Origin: Halomonas fontilapidosi
GTDB taxonomy: Bacteria; Pseudomonadota; Gammaproteobacteria; Pseudomonadales; Halomonadaceae
DNA: 64,000 nucleotides
Direction of reading: 5' to 3'
NCBI RefSeq assembly: GCF_014192285.1
Contig: NZ_JACHXQ010000007.1
Coordinates: 1-64,000, forward strand
Shown: piece by piece, positions 1-7,400 of the stretch
Layout: each line of letters starts with the position of its first letter
How positions within the stretch are numbered: the stretch's first letter is position 1
The notes under the pieces: generated by a model
Databases searched by the model: none
Seen by the model: only the letters and a program-made list of their open reading frames with translations
What the model was told of the DNA's origin: nothing
Position numbers and translations under genes: made by a program

Positions 1-336
1 CATATTCGTCGCGTCACCAGAGAGCTGGCCCCCGTCCTGCGGGGCTGGGCCAACTACTTCTCCCTCGTCGACGTGAAGCGACCGCTGGAAGCGCTAGATC
101 AATGGGTACGCCGCCGATTGCGCGACGTGATCTGGCGGCAATGGAAGCGTCCGCGAACCCGGCGCCGCAAGCTCTTGGCACTAGGTCTGGACGACCATCG
201 GGCGTGGAAGTCAGCGGGAAATGGGCGAGGCCCCTGGTGGAATGCCGGTGCCTCGCATATGAATCAGGCTCTGCCGCGGAAGTGGTTCGACCGTCTGGGC
301 CTGATCTCGGTACTCGATACGGTCAAGAAGGCTTAG
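1..336 (+). CDS. Group II intron maturase/reverse transcriptase, C-terminal part (cut by window edge)
   Basis: The reading frame is open from base 1 and ends at a TAG at 334-336, so only the last 111 residues are visible. The segment RELAPVLRGWANYF is the usual maturase-domain motif of group II intron proteins. The tail with RRLRDVIWRQWKRPRTR, GPWWNAGASHMN and FDRLGLISVL is typical of intron-encoded proteins that end without an HNH endonuclease domain. The reverse transcriptase palm would lie upstream of the window. The protein would help its intron fold, splice and retrohome. Intron RNA domains V and VI follow within 15 bases, so this is the real 3' end of an intron. Whether the whole element is intact cannot be judged. 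Confidence 0.9.
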   Translation, partial: HIRRVTRELAPVLRGWANYFSLVDVKRPLEALDQWVRRRLRDVIWRQWKRPRTRRRKLLALGLDDHRAWKSAGNGRGPWWNAGASHMNQALPRKWFDRLGLISVLDTVKKA

Positions 337-347
337 CCGTTCTTCGT

Positions 348-420
348 GAACCGCCGTGGTACGGAACCGTATGCCTGGTGGTGTGGGAGGGCGCCGGGGG
401 CAACCCCGGCCCCTACCCGA
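348..420 (+). ncRNA. Group II intron 3' end, domains V and VI
   Basis: Just after the maturase stop, ACCGCCG (350-356) can pair with TGGTGGT (376-382), with an inner stem around ACGGAACCGT. This has the size and shape of the catalytic domain V hairpin. A second hairpin follows at 386-420, with GCCGGGG and CCCCGGC as its arms. It fits domain VI, which carries the branch-point adenosine. The intron therefore ends near base 420, and the sulfur operon begins about 150 bases later. The splice junction was placed by eye and could be off by a few bases. Confidence 0.7.
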
Positions 421-570
421 TCAAGGGCGGTGACAGTGGCATGCGGATCAGCCTGGCACTATCGGGACCATGCACGGCGTCAATCGGGTTATAGAGCTTA
501 ATGTGCTAAGGTTATTCCGAATTCGCAAATCATGCCCGGTCGATGCCGGGTGCCATCAGGAGGTGACCCC

Positions 571-1482
571 ATGAAGACCTTCTCTCTCTCCGCGAACCGC
601 GGTGCCGGTAGCCCCGACGTGGCCGGTTTTTTCGACCCGCGTACCTTCAGCGTGCAGTACGTGGTCAGCGACCCGGCAACGCGCCAGTGCGCGATCATCG
701 ATCCAGTGCATGACTTCGAGGAGAAGTCCGGCGCCACGGCGACCCACCATGCCGATGAGCTGCTGTCGTACATCAAGGAGCAGGGGCTCGAGGTGCAGTG
801 GGTCCTCGATACGCATCCCCACGCCGATCATTTCTCTGCCGCCCAGTACCTGAAGGAGCAGACCGGGGCGCCTACCGCCATCGGCGAGAAGGTGGTCGAG
901 GTACAGAAACTCTGGAAGAAGCTCTACCACTGGCCCGACTTCCCGGCAGATGGCTCCCAGTGGGATCGGCTGTTCGCCGAGGGCGATACCTTCCGCATCG
1001 GCGATCTCGAGGCGCGGGTGATGTTCTCGCCGGGCCATACCCTGGCCTCGATCACCTACGTGATCGGCGATGCCGCCTTCGTGCATGACACCCTCTTTCA
1101 GCCGGACTTCGGCACCGCCCGGGCCGACTTCCCCGGCGGCGACGCCCACCAGCTGTGGAGCTCCATCCAGGCGATTCTGGCGCTGCCCGACGAGACTCGA
1201 GTGTTCACCGGCCATGACTACATGCCCGATGGCCGCGAGCCCGAGTGGGAGAGCACGGTGCGCGAGCAGCGCGAGACCAACAAGCACCTGGCGGGTGGCG
1301 TCACCGAGGAAGATTACGTGGCGATGCGCGACAAGCGTGACAGCGAGCTGCCGATGCCCAAGCTGATTCTGCACTCCCTGCAGATCAACACCCGAGGCGG
1401 CCGCCTGCCGGAGCCCGAGGCCAATGGCAAGCGCTACCTGAAAATCCCCCTGGACGCCCTGGAAGGCGCCGCCTGGGAGTAA
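571..1482 (+). CDS. Persulfide dioxygenase-like metallo-beta-lactamase-fold protein (copy 1)
   Basis: This 303-residue protein belongs to the ETHE1/Blh group of non-haem iron persulfide dioxygenases, which oxidise glutathione persulfide to sulfite. The metal motif is H82-P-H84-A-D86-H87, followed by SPGHT, the DTLF aspartate and a late GHDY histidine, so the expected ligands are present. The start is ATG 571 because a strong AGGAGGTGA lies 5-10 bases before it; an in-frame ATG at 532 has no such site. It is the first gene after the group II intron and precedes a paralogue that is clearly similar along its length. Unlike copy 2 it has ARADFPGG instead of ARCDFPGG and an extra stretch near residues 105-115, so the two may differ in substrate or regulation. 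Confidence 0.85.
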   Translation: MKTFSLSANRGAGSPDVAGFFDPRTFSVQYVVSDPATRQCAIIDPVHDFEEKSGATATHHADELLSYIKEQGLEVQWVLDTHPHADHFSAAQYLKEQTGAPTAIGEKVVEVQKLWKKLYHWPDFPADGSQWDRLFAEGDTFRIGDLEARVMFSPGHTLASITYVIGDAAFVHDTLFQPDFGTARADFPGGDAHQLWSSIQAILALPDETRVFTGHDYMPDGREPEWESTVREQRETNKHLAGGVTEEDYVAMRDKRDSELPMPKLILHSLQINTRGGRLPEPEANGKRYLKIPLDALEGAAWE

Positions 1483-1589
1483 GGCTGGGGCAAACGTCGG
1501 TGGTCGTTGCAACCCGTGGAGGCACGCTTGGGTTAGAGGCACTCTTGGTCAGACTCGGGCCTGTTTCTCATGCCCATCACGGAGCGCTG

Positions 1590-1634
1590 CGCGGGCGGTA
1601 TTCCCCACCGCCGGGGTCTGACCCGCGAGCCCGC
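1590..1634 (+). other. Structured leader resembling a decayed FMN riboswitch core
   Basis: The gap between the two dioxygenase genes holds a GC-rich fold. GCGGGC (1591-1596) pairs with GCCCGC (1629-1634), and GGCGGT (1594-1599) can alternatively pair with ACCGCC (1607-1612). The order ATTCCCCACCG, then CCCGCGAGCCCGC, recalls the conserved blocks of FMN riboswitches. The usual GTGAAA and the second half are missing or changed. It is followed by a hairpin with a T-run. I see the structure directly; the riboswitch link is inference. Confidence 0.25.
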
Positions 1635-1645
1635 TATCCTTGGAA

Positions 1646-1669
1646 GCGGTATCTACCGCAGTCTTTTTT
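1646..1669 (+). terminator. Hairpin with T-run between the dioxygenase genes
   Basis: GCGGTA and TACCGC face each other at 1646-1659 and are followed after three bases by six T. The stem is short, but the pattern is that of an intrinsic terminator or attenuator. Downstream, 1670-1720 is AT-rich with imperfect inverted repeats (CTTAAA and TTTAAG; TATG and CATA) and probably holds the promoter and operator of the next gene. Confidence 0.5.
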
Positions 1670-1757
1670 ATTCTTAAACAATCTATGCTTAGAACATAAG
1701 TTTGCTTTAAGCTGTGATCATCGCTGCAAGACAGCACACAGACGGAGAGCGTTTGCC

Positions 1758-2624
1758 ATGTCTCATCCCATCGTGACCCATTTCTTCGACGAGCCCACCA
1801 ACACCTTCAGCTACGTGGTGCAGGATCCCGACAGTCGCACCTGCGCGATCCTCGATTCGGTGCTCGACTTCGACTATGCCGCCGGGCGTACCGATGTGCG
1901 CTCCGCCGACGAGATCATCGCCTTCGTGCGTGACAGCGGCCTCGAGGTGGCGTGGATCCTCGAGACCCACGTCCACGCCGACCACCTCTCCGCCGCGCCC
2001 TATCTGCACGAAACGCTGGGTGGCAAGACCGGCATCGGCGCCAATATCACCGTGGTGCAGGACGTTTTTGGCAAGGCCTTCAATGCCGGCACCGAGTTCG
2101 CCCGGGATGGCAGCCAGTTCGACCGCCTCTTCGAGGAGGGCGACACCTTTACCATCGGCAACCTGGAAGGGCGGGTGCTGCACACCCCGGGCCATACCCC
2201 GGCCTGCCTGACCTACGTGATCGGCGATGCCGCCTTCGTCGGCGACACCCTGTTCATGCCCGACTACGGCACTGCACGCTGCGACTTCCCGGGCGGCGAT
2301 GCCCGCACCCTGTTCCGCTCCATCCAGAAGGTGCTGGCGCTGCCGGCCGAGACGCGCCTCTTCCTGTGCCACGACTACAAGGCGCCGGGTCGCGAGGCGT
2401 ACCAGCACGAGACCAGCGTGGCAGAGCAGCGCGCTCACAACGTGCACGTTCACGAGGGGGTCAGCGAGGACGAGTTCGTTCAGATGCGCACCGAACGCGA
2501 CGCGACCCTGAACATGCCGCGACTGATCCTGCCCTCGGTGCAGGTCAACATGCGTGCCGGCCACATGCCGCCGGCCGAAGACAACGGCCAGGTCTATCTC
2601 AAGGTGCCGATCAACAAGTTCTGA
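1758..2624 (+). CDS. Persulfide dioxygenase-like metallo-beta-lactamase-fold protein (copy 2)
   Basis: A 288-residue paralogue of the preceding gene. The ligands are H71-V-H73-A-D75-H76, TPGHT, GDTLF and CHDY, and it has the ARCDFPGG motif usual in Blh-type dioxygenases. It should oxidise persulfides made by the downstream sulfide:quinone oxidoreductase to sulfite. ATG 1758 is chosen because the family begins with a short N-terminus before HFFDEPTNTFSYVV and GGAGAG lies upstream; the longer reading frame back to 1500 has no family similarity. A separate AT-rich promoter region precedes it, so it probably heads its own transcript with the DUF442 and SQR genes. Confidence 0.88.
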   Translation: MSHPIVTHFFDEPTNTFSYVVQDPDSRTCAILDSVLDFDYAAGRTDVRSADEIIAFVRDSGLEVAWILETHVHADHLSAAPYLHETLGGKTGIGANITVVQDVFGKAFNAGTEFARDGSQFDRLFEEGDTFTIGNLEGRVLHTPGHTPACLTYVIGDAAFVGDTLFMPDYGTARCDFPGGDARTLFRSIQKVLALPAETRLFLCHDYKAPGREAYQHETSVAEQRAHNVHVHEGVSEDEFVQMRTERDATLNMPRLILPSVQVNMRAGHMPPAEDNGQVYLKVPINKF

Positions 2625-2665
2625 GGCCGCTGATTTCCCGCCCTGAACTTTCCTGGAGAGTGCCC

Positions 2666-3085
2666 ATGCAGATTCATGAACTCGAACCCGGCTTCGCCAT
2701 CACCGATGCCGTGACCCCCGCCGATCTCGACGAGGTCGCCCGTCGCGGCTTCCGCTCGGTGATCTGCAACCGTCGTCCCGGCGAAGCCGAGGACCATCCC
2801 GACGACCGTCCGTTGAGGGCACGGGCCGCCGAGCTGGGCCTCGAATGGCGCTGTATCCCGGTGACCCCGGGCGAATACTCGCAGGCCGATATCGAGGCCT
2901 TCGGCGAGGCCCTCGAGGGGCTGCCCACGCCCATCCTGGCCTTCTGCAAGACCGGCAAGCGGGCCGTGCACCTCTGGGCCCACGCCCGTAGCCGTGATGC
3001 AAGCTGCGATATTCCGGCCCTTCTTGCCGCCGCCCACAAGGCCGGCCACGACCCTCAGCCGATCCGCGAGATGCTCAAGGCCTGA
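2666..3085 (+). CDS. TIGR01244/DUF442 family phosphatase-like or sulfurtransferase-like protein
   Basis: This 139-residue protein matches the DUF442 domain that is fused to the metallo-beta-lactamase domain in Blh proteins of other proteobacteria; here it is a separate gene. FCKTGKRA near residue 94 gives the Cys-X4-Arg loop of tyrosine-phosphatase-like folds, which in this family may carry sulfane sulfur rather than remove phosphate. CNRRPGEAEDHP near residue 34 is also typical. ATG 2666 has TGGAGAG upstream. It sits between the second dioxygenase and the sulfide:quinone oxidoreductase with gaps of about 40 bases, so it is probably cotranscribed. Its reaction is not settled. Confidence 0.85.
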   Translation: MQIHELEPGFAITDAVTPADLDEVARRGFRSVICNRRPGEAEDHPDDRPLRARAAELGLEWRCIPVTPGEYSQADIEAFGEALEGLPTPILAFCKTGKRAVHLWAHARSRDASCDIPALLAAAHKAGHDPQPIREMLKA

Positions 3086-3130
3086 CCGGCGCTTTCCATA
3101 ACAATCACAACATCGCTCCTGGAGTACGCC

Positions 3131-4384
3131 ATGCAAGATTCGATCCCTGAATTGACGAATCGCCGCCACGACGTGGTAGTGATCGGTGGTGGCGCGGCGG
3201 GCATTGCGGTCACCGCAAGCCTGCTGAAGCGCCGCGCGGATCTGGATATCGCCATCGTCGACCCTGCCGAGATGCATAGCTACCAGCCTGGCTGGACGCT
3301 GGTGGGCGGTGGTGTGTTCTCGGCCGCCATCACCCGCCGCCTCATGGCCGATGTCATTCCCGACAGGGCCAGCTGGTATGCGGTCGATGCGCAGCGCGTC
3401 GACCCCGAGGCCGGCGAGGTGGTGCTGGGCGACGGCCGTCGCCTGGGGTATTCCCGACTCGTGGTGGCGCCGGGGCTGGTGGTCGACTGGGGGGCCATCG
3501 AGGGGCTGGAGCAGACGCTGGGCAAGAACGGTGTGACCTCCAACTACCGGTTCGATCTTGCCCCCTATACCTGGTCGCTGGTGCAGTCGCTGGAGAAGGG
3601 CAGGGCGCTGTTTACCCAGCCGCCGATGCCGATCAAGTGCGCCGGTGCCCCACAGAAAGCGATGTACCTCTCCTGCGACCACTGGCATCGCCGCGGGCGC
3701 CTGGCCGAGATCGACGTCAGCTTCTGCAATGCCGGCGAGGTGCTGTTCGGCGTAGCGGACTATGTGCCGGCGCTGGAGGCGTACATCGCGCACTACGGTA
3801 TCGAGAAGGCCTTCGGCGAGCGCCTGGTGGCCGTCGACGGCCCCTCGCGCACGGCACAGTTCGCCGTGGCCGGCGAGGCGGGGGAGCGCACAGTGGAGCG
3901 CCCCTTCGACATGCTGCATGCGGTGCCGCCCCAGAAGGCGCCGGCCTTTATTGCCGACTCGCGGCTGGCCAATGCCGGCGGCTGGCTGGACCTCGACCCC
4001 GAGACGCTGCAGCACGTCCGCTATCCGGCGGTGTTCGGCCTGGGCGACGCCAGCGGCACGACCAACGCCAAGACCGCGGCCGCGGTGCGCAAGCAGGCGC
4101 CGGTGGTCGCCGAGAACCTACTGGCGTCCCTGGACGAAGCGCCACTGGCGGCGGCCTACCTGGGCTATGACTCCTGCCCGCTGACCGTGGAGCGGGGGCG
4201 CATTGTGCTGGCCGAATTCGGTTACGGCGGCGCCCTTCAACCCACCTTCCCGCGCTGGGTCAATGACGGTACCCGGGCGACCCGTCGCGCCTGGTGGCTC
4301 AAGGCCAAGCAGCTGCCCTGGTTGTACTGGAACGGCATGCTCAAGGGCCATGAGTGGCTGGCCCGCCCGGCTCGGCGCCCTTGA
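3131..4384 (+). CDS. sqr: Sulfide:quinone oxidoreductase, type II-like
   Basis: This 417-residue flavoprotein oxidises sulfide and passes electrons to the quinone pool, handing the sulfur to an acceptor such as glutathione. It has an N-terminal FAD-binding GGGAAG (residues 19-24), IKCAGAPQK with Cys170, and GYDSCPLT with Cys349. The 179-residue spacing matches the redox cysteine pair of the mitochondrial-type enzyme. A further cysteine at 182 is near the first. GDASGTTNAKTAAAV is the C-terminal FAD contact. The C-terminus (WWLKAKQLPWLYWNGMLKG) is likely the amphipathic membrane anchor. With two persulfide dioxygenases upstream it forms a sulfide-to-sulfite route. Confidence 0.92.
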   Translation: MQDSIPELTNRRHDVVVIGGGAAGIAVTASLLKRRADLDIAIVDPAEMHSYQPGWTLVGGGVFSAAITRRLMADVIPDRASWYAVDAQRVDPEAGEVVLGDGRRLGYSRLVVAPGLVVDWGAIEGLEQTLGKNGVTSNYRFDLAPYTWSLVQSLEKGRALFTQPPMPIKCAGAPQKAMYLSCDHWHRRGRLAEIDVSFCNAGEVLFGVADYVPALEAYIAHYGIEKAFGERLVAVDGPSRTAQFAVAGEAGERTVERPFDMLHAVPPQKAPAFIADSRLANAGGWLDLDPETLQHVRYPAVFGLGDASGTTNAKTAAAVRKQAPVVAENLLASLDEAPLAAAYLGYDSCPLTVERGRIVLAEFGYGGALQPTFPRWVNDGTRATRRAWWLKAKQLPWLYWNGMLKGHEWLARPARRP

Positions 4385-4414
4385 GCAGGCTTCACCGCAG
4401 ATGACGAGACGCTC

Positions 4415-6166
4415 ATGATCCCTTCACGCTGGATTCCCCTGATCGGTTGGTTGCAAGGCTACCGGCGCGATCTTCTGGCCCGTGACCTGGTGGCGGCGGT
4501 GATCGTCACCCTGATGCTGGTACCCCAGGCGCTGGCCTATGCCCTGCTGGCCGGCCTGCCGCCGGAGGTGGGGCTCTACGCCAGCATGCTGCCGCTGGTG
4601 CTCTATGCCCTCTTCGGCACCAGCGCCACCCTGGCGGTGGGGCCGGTGGCCGTCGCCTCGCTGATGACCTATTCGGCGCTCGCCGGCATCGCTGCGCCCG
4701 GCAGCGCCGAGTATGTCGGGGCGGCGCTGGTGCTGGCGGCCCTGTCGGGGGTCGTGCTGGTAACCATGGGCCTGTTGCGCCTGGGGTTTCTGGCCAACTT
4801 TCTCAGCCACCCGGTGATCTCGGGCTTCGTGACTGCTTCGGGCATCCTGATCGCCGCCAGCCAGCTGCGGCATGTGCTGGGCGTGGAAGCGTCCGGCCAC
4901 AACCTGGTGGAGATGGGCTCGGCGCTGGTCGCAGGGCTTGACGACATCAACGTCATCACCCTGGCGATCGGCCTGGGCGTGTGGGGCTTTCTTCTCGTCT
5001 GCCGGCGCCATCTCAAGGGCGGCCTGAGGCAGCTGGGGCTGTCGGCGACGGTCGCCGACCTGGTGGCCAAGGCCGCGCCGGTGTCGGCGGTGGTTGTCAC
5101 CACGCTGCTGGCCTGGGGGTTGGGGCTTGGTGAGCGCGGTGTTGCCCTGGTCGGCGAGGTGCCCAGCGGTCTGCCCAGCCTGGCCTTGCCGAGCCTGGAC
5201 CCCGCGCTGTGGTCGAGCCTGCTGCCGGCGGCGGTGCTGATCAGCCTGGTGGGCTTCGTGGAGTCGGTCTCGGTGGCCCAGACCCTGGCCGCCAAGCGGC
5301 GCCAGCGCATCGACCCCAACCAGGAGCTGATCGCCATGGGGCTGGCCAATATCGGCGCGGGTACCAGCGGCGGCTCGCCGGTCTCCGGCGGCTTCTCGCG
5401 GTCGGTGGTCAACTTCGAGGCCGGTGCCGCCACGCCGCTGGCCGGCGCCTTCACGGCGGTTGGCATCGCGGTCGCGACCCTCACCCTGACGACCCCGTTG
5501 GCCTTCCTGCCCAAGGCGACGCTTGCCGCGACGATCATTGTCGCGGTGGGTACCCTGATCGACCTGCCCGCCGTTCGGCGGACTTGGGCCTATTCCCGCG
5601 CCGACGGCGTGGCCATGCTGGCCACCCTGGTGCTGACCCTGGTGCATGGCGTGGAGAGCGGGATCCTGGTCGGCGTGGTGCTGTCGCTCGGCCTTCACCT
5701 CTACCGGACCAGCCGCCCGCATAGCGCCGTGGTGGGGCGGGTGCCGGGCAGCGAGCACTTCCGCAACGTGCGTCGCCATACGGTGGAAACCGATGATCGG
5801 CTGGCGATCCTGCGGGTCGACGAGAGCCTGTATTTCGCCAACGCGCGCTACCTCGAGGATACCGTCATGGCGCTGGCGGCCCGTCAGCCGGGCCTCGAGC
5901 ACATTGTGCTGGCCTGCCAGGCGGTCAACGTCATCGACGCCTCGGCGCTCGAGAGCCTGGAGGCGATCAACGGCCGCCTCAAGGACGCCGGGGTTTGCCT
6001 GCACCTGGCCGAGGTCAAGGGGCCGGTGATGGATCGGCTGCAGCATACCGCGTTCTGCCGCGAGCTCACCGGGCAGGTGTTCCTGAGCACCTTTGACGCC
6101 TGGCGTGAGCTGCGTGGCGAGGTCGACGATACGCCGTCAGAGCGCTGTGCCGAGTTGCCGGGGTAG
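4415..6166 (+). CDS. SulP family anion permease with STAS domain
   Basis: A 583-residue inner-membrane transporter. The start IGWLQGYRRDLLARDLVAAVIVTLMLVPQ is split between a cytoplasmic N-terminus and the first membrane helix and is diagnostic of SulP. PQALAYALLAGLPPEVGLYA is the signature stretch, followed by about ten to twelve hydrophobic segments. The STAS domain occupies roughly residues 450-560 (LRVDESLYFANARYLED, then VNVIDASALESLE). It starts 30 bases after sqr, so in this setting it most likely moves sulfate or sulfite made by sulfide oxidation. SulP proteins also carry bicarbonate or other anions, so the substrate is inferred from context. Confidence 0.9.
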   Translation: MIPSRWIPLIGWLQGYRRDLLARDLVAAVIVTLMLVPQALAYALLAGLPPEVGLYASMLPLVLYALFGTSATLAVGPVAVASLMTYSALAGIAAPGSAEYVGAALVLAALSGVVLVTMGLLRLGFLANFLSHPVISGFVTASGILIAASQLRHVLGVEASGHNLVEMGSALVAGLDDINVITLAIGLGVWGFLLVCRRHLKGGLRQLGLSATVADLVAKAAPVSAVVVTTLLAWGLGLGERGVALVGEVPSGLPSLALPSLDPALWSSLLPAAVLISLVGFVESVSVAQTLAAKRRQRIDPNQELIAMGLANIGAGTSGGSPVSGGFSRSVVNFEAGAATPLAGAFTAVGIAVATLTLTTPLAFLPKATLAATIIVAVGTLIDLPAVRRTWAYSRADGVAMLATLVLTLVHGVESGILVGVVLSLGLHLYRTSRPHSAVVGRVPGSEHFRNVRRHTVETDDRLAILRVDESLYFANARYLEDTVMALAARQPGLEHIVLACQAVNVIDASALESLEAINGRLKDAGVCLHLAEVKGPVMDRLQHTAFCRELTGQVFLSTFDAWRELRGEVDDTPSERCAELPG

Positions 6167-6314
6167 TGGCAGGCTTGCCACGCCCGATGCGCCTTCGGCT
6201 TATCGGGCCTACCCAGTCTGGGGGCGATGTGCTGGCCGTAGGCCCGTTACGCGACAGCGCACCGGGCAATACGTTGCGTAACGGTATTCTTGAACATAAA
6301 AGAGGGGATAGTAC

Positions 6315-6788
6315 GTGGATTGGAGTTCATCCTTGCAGGGACTGGCCGGTGGCATTCTCATCGGCCTCTCTGCCACCTGGCTGATGGCCACCCTGGGCCG
6401 TATCGCCGGCATCAGCGGCATCATCGGCAATCTGATCACCGCCCGGCCCAGGGGCGACAGCGCCTGGCGCCTGGCCTTCCTGCTGGGACTGATCAGCGGC
6501 CCTGTGGCACTGATGTTGCTGGGCGGCGGCCTGGGTAATGTCGCTGGCAGCGGCGTCGATGTGACCGGCGAGGTGATCGGCCAGCCGGCGGGCGGCGTGC
6601 CGCTGATGCTGCTGGCCGGCCTGCTGGTCGGCCTGGGCACGGGCCTGGGCAGCGGTTGCACCAGCGGCCACGGTGTCTGCGGCCTCTCGCGGCTCTCGGT
6701 GCGCTCGCTGGTGGCCACCATCACCTTTCTGGTGGCGGCGATCGTCACCGTCTTCGTGGTGCGGCACATGATCGGAGGTGGTGCATGA
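6315..6788 (+). CDS. YeeE/YedE family membrane protein, N-terminal half-type
   Basis: A 157-residue membrane protein with four or five hydrophobic segments. GTG 6315 is used because AGAGGGGAT lies just before it and no ATG fits. The loop GLGSGCTSGHGVCGLSRLS carries the conserved cysteine of the YeeE/YedE (thiosulfate transporter TsuA-related) family, where cysteines relay sulfur species. E. coli YeeE is a single long protein; here the two halves are separate genes, a known arrangement called DUF6691/YeeE pairs. The stop overlaps the next start by four bases (ATGA). The position after SQR and SulP supports a role in moving thiosulfate or other sulfur compounds. Confidence 0.85.
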   Translation: MDWSSSLQGLAGGILIGLSATWLMATLGRIAGISGIIGNLITARPRGDSAWRLAFLLGLISGPVALMLLGGGLGNVAGSGVDVTGEVIGQPAGGVPLMLLAGLLVGLGTGLGSGCTSGHGVCGLSRLSVRSLVATITFLVAAIVTVFVVRHMIGGGA

Positions 6789-7213
6789 AGACCGAGACCC
6801 TCAAGACACTCATGGGCTATATCGCGGGGCTGGTGTTCGGCCTCGGCCTCGCCGTCTCCGGCATGACCGACCCGGCGCGGGTGCTCGGCTTTCTCGACCT
6901 CTTCGGTGCCTGGGACCCGACCCTGATGTTCGTGCTGGGCGGCGCCGTGGTGACCAACTTCATCGGCTATCGGCTGGTGCTGCGTCGTCCCCACCCAGTA
7001 TTCGGCGAGCGCTTCCAGCTGCCGACGCGAACCGACCTGGACGGCCGTCTGATCGGCGGTGCTGCGCTGTTCGGCATTGGCTGGGGCCTCTCCGGCTATT
7101 GTCCGGGGCCGGCCTTCGCTTCGATCGGCGGGCTCACTCTTCCGCTGCTGGCCATGCTGGTGGCCATGGTGGTCGGCTGGTTCCTGGCCCGGGCAATCCC
7201 GGCCAGGGGATGA
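6785..7213 (+). CDS. YeeE/YedE (DUF6691) family membrane protein, C-terminal half-type
   Basis: A 142-residue membrane protein and partner of the preceding gene, translationally coupled by an ATGA overlap. GLVFGLGLAVSGMTDPARVLGFLDL and GIGWGLSGYCPGPAFAS each hold a family signature; the cysteine in GYCPGP is the likely sulfur-handling residue. About four transmembrane segments can be seen. The two halves probably assemble into one channel. It is the last gene of the sulfide-oxidation block; the next genes have their own regulatory region. Confidence 0.85.
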   Translation: MKTETLKTLMGYIAGLVFGLGLAVSGMTDPARVLGFLDLFGAWDPTLMFVLGGAVVTNFIGYRLVLRRPHPVFGERFQLPTRTDLDGRLIGGAALFGIGWGLSGYCPGPAFASIGGLTLPLLAMLVAMVVGWFLARAIPARG

Positions 7214-7268
7214 CACCGCCTCAACGCTTGCCATCGTCCCCCGTCGGCCCTGCCGCCGGGGGATCTTG

Positions 7269-7296
7269 TTTCCGAGCCTGATTTTCCGAGCCTGAA
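7269..7296 (+). repeat. Two tandem 14-nt units
   Basis: TTTCCGAGCCTGAT is followed directly by TTTCCGAGCCTGAA. The pair lies 55 bases after the stop of the YedE-type gene and 132 bases before the response regulator. It belongs to a set of short repeats found downstream of several genes in this window. Confidence 0.8.
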
Positions 7297-7330
7297 TCTG
7301 CGACCAATGGACCAGCACGAATCGTTCTAG

Positions 7331-7359
7331 CTTTATGACGGCTTAACGCCTGCTTAATG
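7331..7359 (+). promoter_or_regulatory. Probable response-regulator operator: three direct repeats, 11-bp period
   Basis: CTTTA (7331-7335), CTTAA (7342-7346) and CTTAA (7353-7357) recur at exact 11-bp steps, about one helical turn. This is the layout bound by PmrA/QseB-type OmpR-family regulators, whose known half-sites are YTTAAK separated by 5 bases. It lies 44-70 bases before the regulator gene, so autoregulation is likely. The repeats are seen; the binding is inferred. Confidence 0.6.
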
Positions 7360-7400
7360 GTCGGGTGACACGATGTCGCACATCACGAGGATTTCCTGTC

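Noticed and set aside
102-494. 130-residue frame overlapping the intron end
   Set aside because: Runs through the intron RNA domains in another frame and has no family match.
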